This document shows, one piece after another, positions 43,636 through 53,105 of a stretch of DNA of 64,000 nt. The DNA is taken from positions 186,001 to 250,000 of the forward strand of contig NZ_VCHY01000005.1 in assembly GCF_005877885.1 (NCBI RefSeq), in the 5' to 3' direction. This DNA is from Labilibacter sediminis. Lineage in GTDB: Bacteria; Bacteroidota; Bacteroidia; Bacteroidales; Marinilabiliaceae. Below the pieces are notes generated by a model, which saw only the letters and a program-made list of their open reading frames with translations, ran no database searches and had not been told where the DNA came from. The position numbers were made by a program, and so were the translations under genes. Position 1 is the first letter of the stretch; the number at the start of each line of letters is the position of its first letter.

Positions 43636-44895
43636 TTAAGATCCAAAGTCATCAAAAGCAATCATTTCATCAGGCACACCTAAATCATAAAGCATTTTAT
43701 TAACAGCATCATTCATCATAGGTGGTCCGCAAAGATAATATTCAATATCTTCAGGCTCATCATGCTTGCTTAAGTACTCATCGTTAATCACCTGGTGGAT
43801 AAATCCTGTAGAACCTTCCCAGTTATCTTCAGGTTGCGGATCACTTAAAGCAATCTTAAACTTAAAGTTAGGGAATTCCTTTTCGATAGCTTCGAACTGC
43901 TCTTGATAAAAGATCTCTTTCTTAGAACGAGCTCCATACCAGAAAGTAGCTTTACGCCCTGTTTTTAAAGTATGGAATAAGTGGAAGATGTGAGAACGCA
44001 TTGGCGCCATACCGGCACCTCCACCAATAAACATCATCTCACGCTCAGTTTCTTTAATAAAGAACTCTCCGTAAGGACCTGAAACAGTCACCTTATCTCC
44101 TGGCTTACGAGAGAAAATAAATGAAGAACAAACACCTGGATTTACTTTCATAAATCCACCATTTACTCTGTCAAAAGGAGGCGTAGCAATACGAATATTC
44201 AACATTACAATGTTACCTTCTGCAGGGTGGTTGGCCATAGAGTAGGCTCTATATGTTGGCTCCGGATTCACCATCTGAAGATCAAAGATTCCGTACTTCT
44301 CATACTCTTCGCGGTATTCAGCACCAATTTCCATATCCTTAAAATCAACAGTGATTTTAGGTACATCAATTTGGATATATCCACCCGACTTAAAGTCCAG
44401 AATTTCACCTTCCGGCAATCTAACCACAAACTCTTTAATATAAGTTGCAACGTTATCGTTAGAAACCACCTCACACTCCCATTTCTTGATACCAAGAATT
44501 TCCTGAGGAATTTCCATTTTCATATCTTCCTTCACTTTTACCTGACAAGCTAAACGCCAGTTGTTGGCTTGCTCTTTTCGGGTAAAATAACCTGTTTCTG
44601 TTGGTAAAATAGAGCCTGCTCCGTCATTTACCTGACAGCGACACATGGCACAAGTACCACCCCCTCCACATGCAGAAGGAAGAAAGATTTTATTATTTCC
44701 TAAAGCTGATAGTAACGTTTGACCCGGAGCTACTTCTAAAGCCTGCTCTCCTTCGTTAATATCAATAGTAACTGTTCCTGCTGGCGTTAGCTTTTGTTTT
44801 ACATACAAAAGAATGCCTACCAACAGTAGGATAACAAGTAAGAAAACTACCACACTGGTAGCGATTACTGTACCCTGACTAGCTAAAAATATCAT
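43636..44895 (-). CDS. nqrF: Na+-translocating NADH:quinone reductase subunit F
   Basis: 419 aa. N-terminal membrane helix (about 10-32), 2Fe-2S ferredoxin domain (Cys76, Cys82, Cys85, Cys117), FAD-binding domain with YRAYSMAN, and NADH-binding domain with GGGAGMAPMRSH, ending AFDDFGS. NqrF oxidises NADH at the cytosolic face and feeds electrons into the complex. All iron and flavin motifs are present. It is the last gene of the operon, 24 bp after nqrE, followed by a strong terminator. Confidence 0.97.
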   Translation of the reverse strand: MIFLASQGTVIATSVVVFLLVILLLVGILLYVKQKLTPAGTVTIDINEGEQALEVAPGQTLLSALGNNKIFLPSACGGGGTCAMCRCQVNDGAGSILPTETGYFTRKEQANNWRLACQVKVKEDMKMEIPQEILGIKKWECEVVSNDNVATYIKEFVVRLPEGEILDFKSGGYIQIDVPKITVDFKDMEIGAEYREEYEKYGIFDLQMVNPEPTYRAYSMANHPAEGNIVMLNIRIATPPFDRVNGGFMKVNPGVCSSFIFSRKPGDKVTVSGPYGEFFIKETEREMMFIGGGAGMAPMRSHIFHLFHTLKTGRKATFWYGARSKKEIFYQEQFEAIEKEFPNFKFKIALSDPQPEDNWEGSTGFIHQVINDEYLSKHDEPEDIEYYLCGPPMMNDAVNKMLYDLGVPDEMIAFDDFGS

Positions 44896-44919
44896 ACTAT
44901 ATCAATGTTTATCTTACTG

Positions 44920-45546
44920 TTATAACTGAATTCCCATAAAACTCATGAAAGCAACTCCCATAAGTCCTGTTACAATAAATGTGATACCTAAACCACGTAA
45001 CGGAGCCGGAATGTCAGAGTATTTTAGTTTTTCGCGAATAGCTGCAATACCTACAATAGCCAATAACCAACCAATACCCGATCCCAGACCGAATGAAGTG
45101 GCTTCTGCCAAAGATGCGTACTGACGCTCTTGCATAAATAAAGATCCTCCAAGAATGGCACAGTTTACAGCAATCAGAGGTAAGAAGATACCAAGAGAAC
45201 TATATAAGGCCGGAGCAAATTTCTCCACTATCATCTCCACCAATTGCACCATAGACGCAATTACAGCAATAAACATGATAAAGCTTAAGAAACTAAGATC
45301 GACTTCGGCAAAACCTTCGCCTAACCACGACAATGCACCTTCTGCAAGCACATATTTATTTAAAAGATAATCGGCAGGTACAGTAATTACAAGTACAAAC
45401 ACAACTGCCAAACCAAGTCCGAATGATGTTTTTACAGTTTTTGATACCGCCAGGTATGAACACATACCTAAGAAGTAAGCAAACACCATATTATCAATAA
45501 AGATAGACTTGATGAATATATTGATTAAATTTTCCATTGAAATCAA
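44920..45546 (-). CDS. nqrE: Na+-translocating NADH:quinone reductase subunit E
   Basis: 208 aa with six membrane helices. [29 protein letters not shown] contains the conserved Cys of the NqrD/E iron site, and [20 protein letters not shown] carries the second conserved Cys. Together with NqrD it forms the antiporter-like inverted pair that holds the buried Fe centre. It lies 16 bp from nqrD and 24 bp from nqrF. Confidence 0.97.
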   Translation of the reverse strand: MISMENLINIFIKSIFIDNMVFAYFLGMCSYLAVSKTVKTSFGLGLAVVFVLVITVPADYLLNKYVLAEGALSWLGEGFAEVDLSFLSFIMFIAVIASMVQLVEMIVEKFAPALYSSLGIFLPLIAVNCAILGGSLFMQERQYASLAEATSFGLGSGIGWLLAIVGIAAIREKLKYSDIPAPLRGLGITFIVTGLMGVAFMSFMGIQL

Positions 45547-45562
45547 TTTTTCAGGTTAATAA

Positions 45563-46219
45563 TTAAGATTCAATTAAGTCCTTGTTACGAGAACGTTGAA
45601 CCCAAATAATGATTCCCACGGTTATTAATGCCATTGGAGGCAAAATCATAAAACCGTTGTTCACATATCCCCAATCGTAAACAATCTGAGGAATAATTTG
45701 CAGTGTTCCTAAACCCGGAAGGGTTAAAGTACCTGACCCCAATAGCTCACGAAAAAAAGCTACAATAATAAGAATCACTCCATATCCTGCAGCATTACCT
45801 ACGCCATCAAGCGCAGATTGCCATGGTCTGTTACCTAAAGCAAAAGCCTCTAAACGTCCCATGATAATACAGTTGGTAATAATTAACCCTACAAAAACCG
45901 ATAGCTGCTTACTTACTTCGTAAGCAAAGGCTTTAAGAATCTGGTCAACCAGAATAACTAACGCAGCCACAACTACCAACTGAACGATAATACGAATTCG
46001 AGCAGGAATTGTGTTACGCAATAAAGAGATGATTACATTGGCAAATACCAATACAAACATAACCGAAATAGACATTACAATAGCCGGCTCTAATTTAGCC
46101 GTTACCGCCAGTGCCGAACAAATACCTAATACCTGAATAGTAATAGGATTTTGTGCGTTAAGCGGGTTTGATATTAGTTTTCGGTTTTTAGCAGAAAACA
46201 AAGGTTCTTTGTCGCTCAT
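45563..46219 (-). CDS. nqrD: Na+-translocating NADH:quinone reductase subunit D
   Basis: 218 aa with six membrane helices. NPITIQVLGICSALAVTAKLEPA and FVGLIITNCIIMGRLEAFAL hold the two Cys of the iron site shared with NqrE. Its N-terminus (FSAKNRKLISNPLNAQNP) is typical. It lies 11 bp from nqrC and 16 bp from nqrE. Confidence 0.97.
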   Translation of the reverse strand: MSDKEPLFSAKNRKLISNPLNAQNPITIQVLGICSALAVTAKLEPAIVMSISVMFVLVFANVIISLLRNTIPARIRIIVQLVVVAALVILVDQILKAFAYEVSKQLSVFVGLIITNCIIMGRLEAFALGNRPWQSALDGVGNAAGYGVILIIVAFFRELLGSGTLTLPGLGTLQIIPQIVYDWGYVNNGFMILPPMALITVGIIIWVQRSRNKDLIES

Positions 46220-46230
46220 TTTTTAACCGT

Positions 46231-46926
46231 TTAATTTTTTAAATACTTTTCGTACCCACTTAGGCACTCTTTTAACATATCAGTAACACCATTACTAGTG
46301 ATTGTACCTCCTGAGATAGCATCAACAGCATGCTCATTACTTGAAGTATCCACACCTTTTACTACAGCTATTGAAGTAAAAGATCCAGACTCATCGAAAA
46401 TGGTTTTACCCTGGAAAGGTGTTTGAAAAAACTCTTTAGAGATTTCAGCACCTAAACCCGGTGTTTCTCCCTTATGATCGAAGATTGCACCAAATACCGT
46501 GTTCTTATCTTCGTTAAGCGAGATGTATCCCCATATTGGGCCCCAAAGTCCAACACCACGTAAAGGAATAATAATCTTTTCCTCACCGTTGGCTAACTTA
46601 CAAATATATAAAGGGTAGTTACGATCCTTAGGCTCCTTACGAAGCTCCTTGCTCATATCGATAGTAAAAGCATTACCTTCTACCTCGTTACCGCTCATAT
46701 TAATTACCTTGGTGTTTTCACCAATATGCTTATCGTATAATTCTTCTGCTGTTGTAGCGTCACTGATAATACCAACTGATTTAAGTAAATCAATTTTTTT
46801 AGCCACCTCAACATTTTTGTTCTGGATTCCTTTTAACGACTCCGAAACAAATGCCAAAACTGCCGCAACAATAACAACCATGACAACAGCATACAGAACT
46901 GTATATGTATTTCCTTGTTTGTCCAT
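46231..46926 (-). CDS. nqrC: Na+-translocating NADH:quinone reductase subunit C
   Basis: 231 aa. One membrane helix (about 8-28) and a periplasmic FMN domain with GLWGPIWGYISL, GETPGLGAEI and the flavinylation site DAISGGTITS. Thr208 should carry FMN attached by ApbE. The motif has Gly where the consensus has Ala (SGGT instead of SGAT). It lies 12 bp from nqrB and 11 bp from nqrD. Confidence 0.96.
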   Translation of the reverse strand: MDKQGNTYTVLYAVVMVVIVAAVLAFVSESLKGIQNKNVEVAKKIDLLKSVGIISDATTAEELYDKHIGENTKVINMSGNEVEGNAFTIDMSKELRKEPKDRNYPLYICKLANGEEKIIIPLRGVGLWGPIWGYISLNEDKNTVFGAIFDHKGETPGLGAEISKEFFQTPFQGKTIFDESGSFTSIAVVKGVDTSSNEHAVDAISGGTITSNGVTDMLKECLSGYEKYLKN

Positions 46927-46938
46927 TTTAATAATTTA

Positions 46939-48117
46939 TTAAGCGTTTACTTTAACCCTTTTTAAACGGCGTTTAATATTTTGTTGAACAATTACATGAT
47001 CAATCAATGGAGCAAAAGTGTTCATCAATAAGATGGCTAACATTACTCCTTCAGGATAAGCCGGGTTAAATACACGAATCATAATGGCAAACACACCAAT
47101 TAAGAAACCGTAAATATATTTCCCCTTCTCGGTACGGGCACCAGATACAGGATCAGTTGCCATAAACACTGCACCAAAAGCAAATCCACCTAAACAAAGT
47201 TGATGAAGAGCAGGAACATTCATTAATTCGTTTGCTCCAATGGCATTAAATCCTAAAGCCATTACAAACCCTCCGGCAAATGCGCTTAACATGATTTTCC
47301 AGCTTCCAATACCAGTAACCAACAATACAACAGCTCCAATTAAAATGGCCAATGTACTTGTTTCTCCAATTGAACCCGGGATAATACCTATAAAGCTATT
47401 CCAAAGGTCAAAAACACCTCCATCTGCTAAACCTGCCATTTTTCCAACAGCTGCATCACCAAGAGCTGTTGCTCCAGAATAACCATCCACAATGCCTTCA
47501 CCTTTACTCATGCCAGAAACCCAGATTAGGTCACCCGACATTTTTGATGGGTAAGCAAAAAATAAGAATGCTCTGGCAATTAAGGCAGGGTTCCAGATAT
47601 TCATACCTGTACCTCCAAACACCTCTTTACCAATCACTACAGAAAAAGCAGTAGCTACAGCAACCATCCACAAAGGAATATCTGCCGGTAATACCAAAGG
47701 AATTAACATCCCCGATACCAGGAATCCTTCGGCTACTTCGTGCCCTCTTAATTGGGCAAACATAAACTCAATGCCAAGACCTACTACATAAGATACAACA
47801 ACAATAGGAAGTACTTTTAAAGCGCCGTATCCTACTACCTGCCAAAAATCAGCATCAGCTTGTCCTAAAGCTAAAAAATGTTGTAACCCTGTGTTCCAAA
47901 TACCAAAAAGTAATGCAGGTATTAATGCCAATACCACAACGGCCATAGTTCTTTTAGAATCGATGGCATCGTGAATATGAACCCCGCTTTTTGATGTTTT
48001 ATTGGATACAAAAAGTAAAGTCTCAAAAGCATCAAATGTTGAGTGCAATTTTTCAAACTTCCCACCTTTTTCAAAGTTTGGTTTGATTTTATCCAAATAT
48101 TGTCTTAATGCTTTCAA
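46939..48117 (-). CDS. nqrB: Na+-translocating NADH:quinone reductase subunit B
   Basis: 392 aa with about ten membrane helices. The flavinylation site DGYSGATALGD (Thr217) is a perfect ApbE target. Riboflavin- and Na+-channel helices follow (FGAVFMATDPVSGARTEKGKY; VFNPAYPEGVMLAILLMN). NqrB binds FMN and riboflavin and forms the Na+ path. The N-terminal cytosolic part (1-55) is normal. The gap to nqrA is 38 bp. Confidence 0.97.
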   Translation of the reverse strand: MKALRQYLDKIKPNFEKGGKFEKLHSTFDAFETLLFVSNKTSKSGVHIHDAIDSKRTMAVVVLALIPALLFGIWNTGLQHFLALGQADADFWQVVGYGALKVLPIVVVSYVVGLGIEFMFAQLRGHEVAEGFLVSGMLIPLVLPADIPLWMVAVATAFSVVIGKEVFGGTGMNIWNPALIARAFLFFAYPSKMSGDLIWVSGMSKGEGIVDGYSGATALGDAAVGKMAGLADGGVFDLWNSFIGIIPGSIGETSTLAILIGAVVLLVTGIGSWKIMLSAFAGGFVMALGFNAIGANELMNVPALHQLCLGGFAFGAVFMATDPVSGARTEKGKYIYGFLIGVFAIMIRVFNPAYPEGVMLAILLMNTFAPLIDHVIVQQNIKRRLKRVKVNA

Positions 48118-48155
48118 TTTATTATGATTTAAATATTTACAAATGATTGAATGGA

Positions 48156-49505
48156 TTAGCTCATCTCTTTGATCATCAAATCAATTCCTTGACGGATGAT
48201 ACTTTGAACCTCTAATTTTGAAGTACAAACAAACTCACAAAGTGCTAAATCTTCTTCAGCAACCTCATAAATACCTAGTTGCTCCATCTTATCAATATCC
48301 TCTGTAAGAATAGCTTTGATTAATTGTTCCGGTAAAATGTCCATTGGCAATACTTTATCGTACTGACCCGAAACAATAATGGCACGAGGTCCACCATTTA
48401 AATTGGCATTTAAACGATACTCTTTTTTAGTGCATAACCACGAAAAGAATGACTTAGACACACTAAACTTACCAAAACCAGGTGCAGCCCAACCCATAAA
48501 CTCATAATCATCTCCCTCAGGGATAACCGTAATTTGTGAGTCGTAACTTCCTAAATATCCATCTTTACCTACATTAGTACCAATAAGTACATTACCACTG
48601 ATATAACGAAGGCTGCCTTCTTCAACATTTCCATTAACATAAGGAGTAATTGCTGCACCAACCTTAGTTTTTACATAGCTGCGTTTTTTTACTTCAGAAC
48701 CTGTAACAGCAATAATTCTGGAAGCATCATAAACACCTTCTAAGAATAATTTACCAATAGAAACTACTTCCTGAGGTTGCACTGTCCAGTAAATATCACC
48801 TTTATTAATTGGAGAAACTTTATGAATCTGAATTCCTACATTACCTGCAGGGTGTGGCCCTGAAAAAGGATGCGTTGTAGCTCCTTCAACAGAGATAAAT
48901 GGTTTTGAAGCCATTTCATTATTTACACCGATATGTACACCGCCTTCAGTTAGTTTGTTTAAAGCCTTGATACCTGCTTTGAATTCTTTCTCTTGTCCTG
49001 ATATGATAAAATCATAATCCGGAGCCAATGGAGAAGAATCAAAAGCCGAAATAAAAATGGCCTTTGGTGCGTCTGTTGGATTTGCAACCACATTATATGG
49101 ACGCTGACGAAGAAATGGCCATAAGCCTGAAGAAAGCAACTTTTCTGTTACCTCTTCTTTGGTTGCTTTGGTTACTTCCAAGGCACCAAAATCTTCAGCT
49201 TCATTCTGGTTATCGCTCTTCACAACAACCTCTAATATTCGTCTTCGCTCCCCACGGTTAACTACCTGAACCTCTCCACTTACTGGAGAAACAAACTTAA
49301 TGTCGGTACGATATTTGTCGATAAACAACACCGAACCGGCCTTAACCTTGTCGCCAGGTTTAACTGCCAACTTAGGAACCAAACCAGGGAAATCAGCTGG
49401 CTTGACAGCAAAGAGTTCTGGCATTTCAGCTTGACCGAAAACCAATTCGGCCTTACCTGTAAGCCGAATATCAAGACCTCTTTTTATTTTGATTACGTCT
49501 GACAT
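48156..49505 (-). CDS. nqrA: Na+-translocating NADH:quinone reductase subunit A
   Basis: 449 aa, the soluble cytosolic subunit that starts the operon. IKRGLDIRLTGKAELVFGQ, then PADFPGLVPKLAVKPGDKVKAG (biotinyl-lipoyl-like fold), VEGATTHPFSGPHPAGNVGIQIHKV, and the C-terminal CEFVCTSKLEVQSIIRQGIDLM. NqrA is near the ubiquinone or menaquinone site. An exact TATTTTTG promoter box lies about 30 bp upstream. Confidence 0.97.
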   Translation of the reverse strand: MSDVIKIKRGLDIRLTGKAELVFGQAEMPELFAVKPADFPGLVPKLAVKPGDKVKAGSVLFIDKYRTDIKFVSPVSGEVQVVNRGERRRILEVVVKSDNQNEAEDFGALEVTKATKEEVTEKLLSSGLWPFLRQRPYNVVANPTDAPKAIFISAFDSSPLAPDYDFIISGQEKEFKAGIKALNKLTEGGVHIGVNNEMASKPFISVEGATTHPFSGPHPAGNVGIQIHKVSPINKGDIYWTVQPQEVVSIGKLFLEGVYDASRIIAVTGSEVKKRSYVKTKVGAAITPYVNGNVEEGSLRYISGNVLIGTNVGKDGYLGSYDSQITVIPEGDDYEFMGWAAPGFGKFSVSKSFFSWLCTKKEYRLNANLNGGPRAIIVSGQYDKVLPMDILPEQLIKAILTEDIDKMEQLGIYEVAEEDLALCEFVCTSKLEVQSIIRQGIDLMIKEMS

Positions 49506-49537
49506 GTTTGATAAAAAGTTTTTTTTAAATTTTGATG

Positions 49538-49545
49538 CAAAAATA
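49538..49545 (-). promoter_or_regulatory. Putative -7 box (TATTTTTG) of the nqr operon
   Basis: An exact TAnnTTTG match on the minus strand, 32 bp upstream of the nqrA ATG. No clear TTTG at the -33 distance. Confidence 0.42.
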
Positions 49546-49666
49546 CAATAAATTATAACTTAACCTTGTTCTGAACCTATCTATTAGAGAAAATTTTCGT
49601 TAAATATTTTACATTTATAAGTTGCTCATATTAATTTGATTAAATTCGCTTAAAACTTTCAGCAAA

Positions 49667-50932
49667 ATGATAAACAAAATATATCGGGTATTGTTTTTGA
49701 TGATTTTAACATCTCAAATTTCTTTTGCTCAACCTTTAACCAACCAGATATTTAACAATCAAATTAAAACTGTAAGATGTCATAAATTTGGTTGGGAGCT
49801 ATCTTACCCTCTGATTAACATGGGCAGTAACGATAAAATCATTTTATCATTTGACGACCTGAGTGCTGACACCAAAAACTACTATTATTCGATTATACAT
49901 TGCAATGAAAACTGGGAACCTTCGCAGCTTATGGAGCAGGAGTATATTGTTGGTACAAACCAAAATCCAATATTAGATTACCAATACTCTTTTAATACTT
50001 CAATTGATTATGTCCATTATAAGCTGTTGATACCAAACAAAGACGTGCAGCTAAGCGCCTCCGGCAACTATATAATTAAGGTGTACGAAGATTTTGACGA
50101 TAGCAATCCTGTTTTTACGCGCCGTTTTATGCTGGTCGAGCAGCATGTAAACATTCACCCTCAGGTTAAATTTGCCATGAACGCCGAACTTCGCAAAGCC
50201 AACCAGGAAATAGATTTTAATATTACATACCCTAACTTCCCCATGAGTAACCCTCTGCAGGAAGTAAAAGTTAAGATATATCAGAACCAACGAACTGATA
50301 ATGCCATCAGTGACCTAGCACCTCAGTTTATTCGCAACAACGAGCTAGTTTATAACTACAACAGAGAAACCATGTTTGAAGGCGGGAATGAATTTAGATG
50401 GCTCGATATTAGAAGCATACGTTTTCAGAGCGATAAAATAAAAAACATCACCTTTCATGATCCATATTCGCATATTGAACTTTTCCCGGATATCATAACC
50501 CGAGATGCCTCGTACTTTTTTAAGAATGATTTTAACGGCAGATACATTATTGAAGTACAGGAGCAACGCGACCATGAAATTGAATCGGAGTATGTGTTTG
50601 TGCACTTTTCGTTACCTGTAAAGGAGCCATATGTAGGCGGTGATGTGCATTTACTGGGTGGACTCACCGATTGGAAGCTGAACAAAAGAAGTAAAATGAA
50701 ATACAATTACAATTTTAAACAATACGAAATTTCACTTCTGCTAAAACAGGGCTTTTATAATTACCAGTTTGCTTTTAAACCCAATAATTCAGACAAAGCA
50801 TCGGTTAGCATGTTCGAAGGTTCTCATGGTCAAACCGAAAATGATTATTTAATATTGGTATATTATCGTGGCATTGGTGATTATGCAGACAGGCTGATTG
50901 GTGCAAAATCTTTTAATTCGCTTAAGCCATAA
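49667..50932 (+). CDS. T9SS plug-type protein (DUF5103)
   Basis: 421 aa. Signal peptide (1-21; ILTSQISFAQ), then a beta-rich protein with the DUF5103 pieces LSFDDLSADTKNYYYSIIHC, NIHPQVKFAMNAELRKANQEI, NEFRWLDIRSIRFQSDKI and VGGDVHLLGGLTDWKLNKRS (a CBM/Ig-like C-terminal fold). Family members are known as plug proteins of the SprA/Sov translocon of the type IX secretion system, closing the periplasmic side of the pore. It stands alone here, consistent with the other T9SS genes in the window. Immediately after its stop codon begins the degenerate repeat region of the four-helix-bundle gene. Confidence 0.85.
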   Translation: MINKIYRVLFLMILTSQISFAQPLTNQIFNNQIKTVRCHKFGWELSYPLINMGSNDKIILSFDDLSADTKNYYYSIIHCNENWEPSQLMEQEYIVGTNQNPILDYQYSFNTSIDYVHYKLLIPNKDVQLSASGNYIIKVYEDFDDSNPVFTRRFMLVEQHVNIHPQVKFAMNAELRKANQEIDFNITYPNFPMSNPLQEVKVKIYQNQRTDNAISDLAPQFIRNNELVYNYNRETMFEGGNEFRWLDIRSIRFQSDKIKNITFHDPYSHIELFPDIITRDASYFFKNDFNGRYIIEVQEQRDHEIESEYVFVHFSLPVKEPYVGGDVHLLGGLTDWKLNKRSKMKYNYNFKQYEISLLLKQGFYNYQFAFKPNNSDKASVSMFEGSHGQTENDYLILVYYRGIGDYADRLIGAKSFNSLKP

Positions 50933-50935
50933 TTT

Positions 50936-51116
50936 GGTAATTATTTAATGTGGAAATTATTCAATGTGGAAATGTGGTAATTATCTAATGTGGTAATTAT
51001 TCAATGTATCAATGGTTTCATTATCACATTAACTCATTAACTTCATTAACACATTAACTTCATTAACACATTAACACATTGCCACATTAACTCATTGTCA
51101 CATTAACTTTACGGTA
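50936..51116. repeat. Degenerate TAATGTGGTAATTA / CATTAACACATTAA repeats forming a large inverted repeat
   Basis: The first half (50936-51020) is built from units of the type AATGTGGTAATTATTCAATG; the second half (51021-51116) from their complement type (CACATTAACTTCATTAA). The halves can pair. The stop codon and last two or three codons of the four-helix-bundle gene lie inside the repeat. Confidence 0.7.
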
Positions 51117-51448
51117 CTTGAAATAATGGCTGATAGTAACTTTTTAATTTCTAACAAGGTGCTTTGAAGGCTGGCTGGTGCAGGATAGTTTTTAGAATAC
51201 CTGCAAAGTGTAAGCCAATATTCTGTTTCTCTGGCTTCTTTATCTGCAATTTTAAGTTTGTGAATAAAATCCTTTTTACTTTCTGCACTTTGCGCCTCAT
51301 GAATATTTGCACCTATAGATGTACCTGCTTTTATTAACTGTTTGGCAATAACATATTTTTTATGCGACTCCAATAACTCCGAATATTCAATTATTTTTAA
51401 AGCAAACTGAATGCTTTTATCTATTATAGGGTTATCATTCTTATTCAT
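51098..51448 (-). CDS. Four-helix-bundle protein (23S rRNA intervening-sequence/S23, Avd-like family)
   Basis: 116 aa from the ATG at 51448; a TTG two codons earlier is possible. It is the S23/Avd-like family (TIGR02436 type): QFALKIIEYSELL, then VIAKQLIKAGTSIGANIHEA (signature), ESKKDFIHKLKIADKEARETEYWL and LLEIKKLLSAIISSTVKLM. Such proteins are encoded in intervening sequences of spirochaete 23S rRNA and as orphans in many Bacteroidota; Avd of diversity-generating retroelements is a structural relative. No reverse transcriptase or variable-repeat pair was found here. The gene is embedded in inverted AT-rich repeats on both sides. Confidence 0.9.
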   Translation of the reverse strand: MNKNDNPIIDKSIQFALKIIEYSELLESHKKYVIAKQLIKAGTSIGANIHEAQSAESKKDFIHKLKIADKEARETEYWLTLCRYSKNYPAPASLQSTLLEIKKLLSAIISSTVKLM

Positions 51449-51463
51449 AACCAAGCCAATTAT

Positions 51464-51513
51464 CTCATTAAATTATTCTCCTCATTAATCAATTATCTCA
51501 TTACCACATTACC
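51464..51513. repeat. Degenerate CATTA-type repeats, right flank of the four-helix-bundle gene
   Basis: Units such as ATTATCTCATTAAATTATTC and ATTATCTCATTACCACATTA. Its outer end (CCACATTACC at 51504-51513) is close to the reverse complement of the far left end of the unit near 50936. The stop codon and the last residues (SEVMW) of the next gene are encoded here. Confidence 0.65.
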
Positions 51514-52763
51514 TCACTAAGCTCTTCTATACTATTCAGGTATTCACTCAGTGCCTTCCAATCCATTTCTGTTTCCTGAAAATCAAAGAACACATAATAC
51601 TCTTTCTTTAATTCGAACAGATGCAACAATCCGGCTTGTTCAAAATAAGGATACAAAGGATTATCAGTATCCATATCATTATTAATAAAGGTGGTTAGTT
51701 TATCTACATTCCAATAGTTAATATCATACTTTGTAAAACCTGTTAACTCCTGAAACCTTGAGCCTTCGGGAGTATTGGCATGTGTTATTAATAAAAAAGT
51801 TTTTATCACTATCTTTTCTTCAATAATATCGGCTAAGAAATAACCAAGCTTCATGCTCCCATTGGAATGGGCAAATAGTATTTTACGATTAAACACCTGC
51901 ATCTCAAAACGAACCAAAAAACTTTGCTGAAAGTCCTGTTTACACCAATTCTCAAGAGTTGGATCGCAACGTTGCAACAATCGCTCAAAGGCATGCGATT
52001 GCATATACACAGGTAATTTCTCTTGCTTACCCTTATAAATACCACCCAAATATGATGCTTCAACATCAATAAATTTCAATTTTCCACTCCCTAATTCCGG
52101 CCATCCTAACCTATAGATCGGGCGTCTTCTTCCTTGAATACTCAAAACTTCCCGGGGAGTACTGATTGTATTTACAGTAAAATCCCATGCCAGTGTATGT
52201 TGCGTTCTTGCACTTCCAGATGGACTTTTAAACGCATTAAAATAGAACATGGTACAAGAGGGAACATTAAGATATTGCATCATTAAATTTAACTTATCCA
52301 GAATCAACATGATGCTTTGACGAATATCTCCAAAGGACTTTTTTAGCTCCTCTACATACAAATACAAAAGCGCTTTTTGCGTTGGATTACATTCCTCAAT
52401 TCCTTCTTCCAGATAAGTGATTAACCCTTGTATTATTATTCCATCGTTTATTGAAATCTGATTATCATTTTCATCACTGATTTGATAGTATTTTTGATGT
52501 AAATAAGCATTAAATACTTTATTAAAAAAACCCAGTAAGGATTGTCGCACCTCAGCTCCGGGTTCTTTCCTTATGCGGTTCACCCCATGCATAAACATAT
52601 AACTCCCCAACTTATCCCTTTCGGTCATTTTACTGAAGATATCACAATTAATACACTCGAGCATTGTTTGCAAACGCCTTGTCTTGATACTTATGTCCTT
52701 TTTAAAATCAAACTTTTTAGCTTGAACAGCTTTCTTTTTCCTTCTATTCTTAGATTTAGCCAT
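51501..52763 (-). CDS. Uncharacterised 420-aa protein
   Basis: 420 aa with no signal peptide. A very basic N-terminus (KSKNRRKKKAVQAKKFDFKK) leads into a mixed alpha/beta protein. Distinct stretches are MLECINCDIFSKMTERDKLG, VEASYLGGIYKGKQ, YMQSHAFERLLQRCDP and KTFLLITHANTPEGSRFQEL. The SHAFERLLQR piece looks like the short His/Arg motifs of some small toxin-like domains, but the match is too weak to name. I do not recognise the family. The basic start suggests nucleic-acid binding. Its last codons lie in a CATTA-type repeat. It belongs to a small accessory stretch with the S23-like gene. Confidence 0.7.
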   Translation of the reverse strand: MAKSKNRRKKKAVQAKKFDFKKDISIKTRRLQTMLECINCDIFSKMTERDKLGSYMFMHGVNRIRKEPGAEVRQSLLGFFNKVFNAYLHQKYYQISDENDNQISINDGIIIQGLITYLEEGIEECNPTQKALLYLYVEELKKSFGDIRQSIMLILDKLNLMMQYLNVPSCTMFYFNAFKSPSGSARTQHTLAWDFTVNTISTPREVLSIQGRRRPIYRLGWPELGSGKLKFIDVEASYLGGIYKGKQEKLPVYMQSHAFERLLQRCDPTLENWCKQDFQQSFLVRFEMQVFNRKILFAHSNGSMKLGYFLADIIEEKIVIKTFLLITHANTPEGSRFQELTGFTKYDINYWNVDKLTTFINNDMDTDNPLYPYFEQAGLLHLFELKKEYYVFFDFQETEMDWKALSEYLNSIEELSEVMW

Positions 52764-53053
52764 AAGTGTTCATTTAAAAATTTCTTCATTAACTAATTAG
52801 CGGATTAACGAATTAACTCATTTCCAAATGAGCAACAACACGCACTATCACCTAACATTCTTATCGAACTTCCTCTCTTTTTGTTAGAACGTTCTGGCTT
52901 TAACCCAGATAATTCCGACTTTTTACCTCACTATAGTAAATGTTTTTCAGGACTTTTTATGATTGACTTACAACTCTCTATCAAAAACACAGACTGCTCT
53001 CCGATTTATGCAGAAGCTTTTAGTTACAAGTAAGGCTTGTTTAGGAAATACTT
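52764..53053. other. Gene-free spacer with AT-rich repeats
   Basis: A CATTA/TTAACGAATTAAC-type degenerate stretch occupies about 52788-52819. A 10-bp perfect palindrome AGAACGTTCT lies at 52886-52895. No gene or convincing promoter box was seen. Confidence 0.4.
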
Positions 53054-53092
53054 AAAAAAAAGAGGCTGGCACCCAGAAAAGGATAGCCAACC
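53054..53092 (-). terminator. Rho-independent terminator after the 156-aa protein gene
   Basis: On the minus strand a stem GGTTGGC / GCCAGCC (one G-U pair) is followed by TCTTTTTTTT, 13 bp past the stop codon. Confidence 0.6.
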
Positions 53093-53105
53093 CAGGAGAT
53101 GACAG

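Noticed and set aside
50936-51116. Resemblance to a CRISPR array because of many short repeats
   Set aside because: Units are degenerate, of uneven length and back to back, with no unique spacers, and no cas gene is present.
51098-51448. Diversity-generating retroelement with the Avd-like protein
   Set aside because: No reverse transcriptase gene and no template/variable repeat pair were seen nearby.
52886-52895. Palindrome AGAACGTTCT as a possible operator
   Set aside because: It is a single 10-bp palindrome about 120 bp from the nearest start codon, without a second copy; chance is likely.
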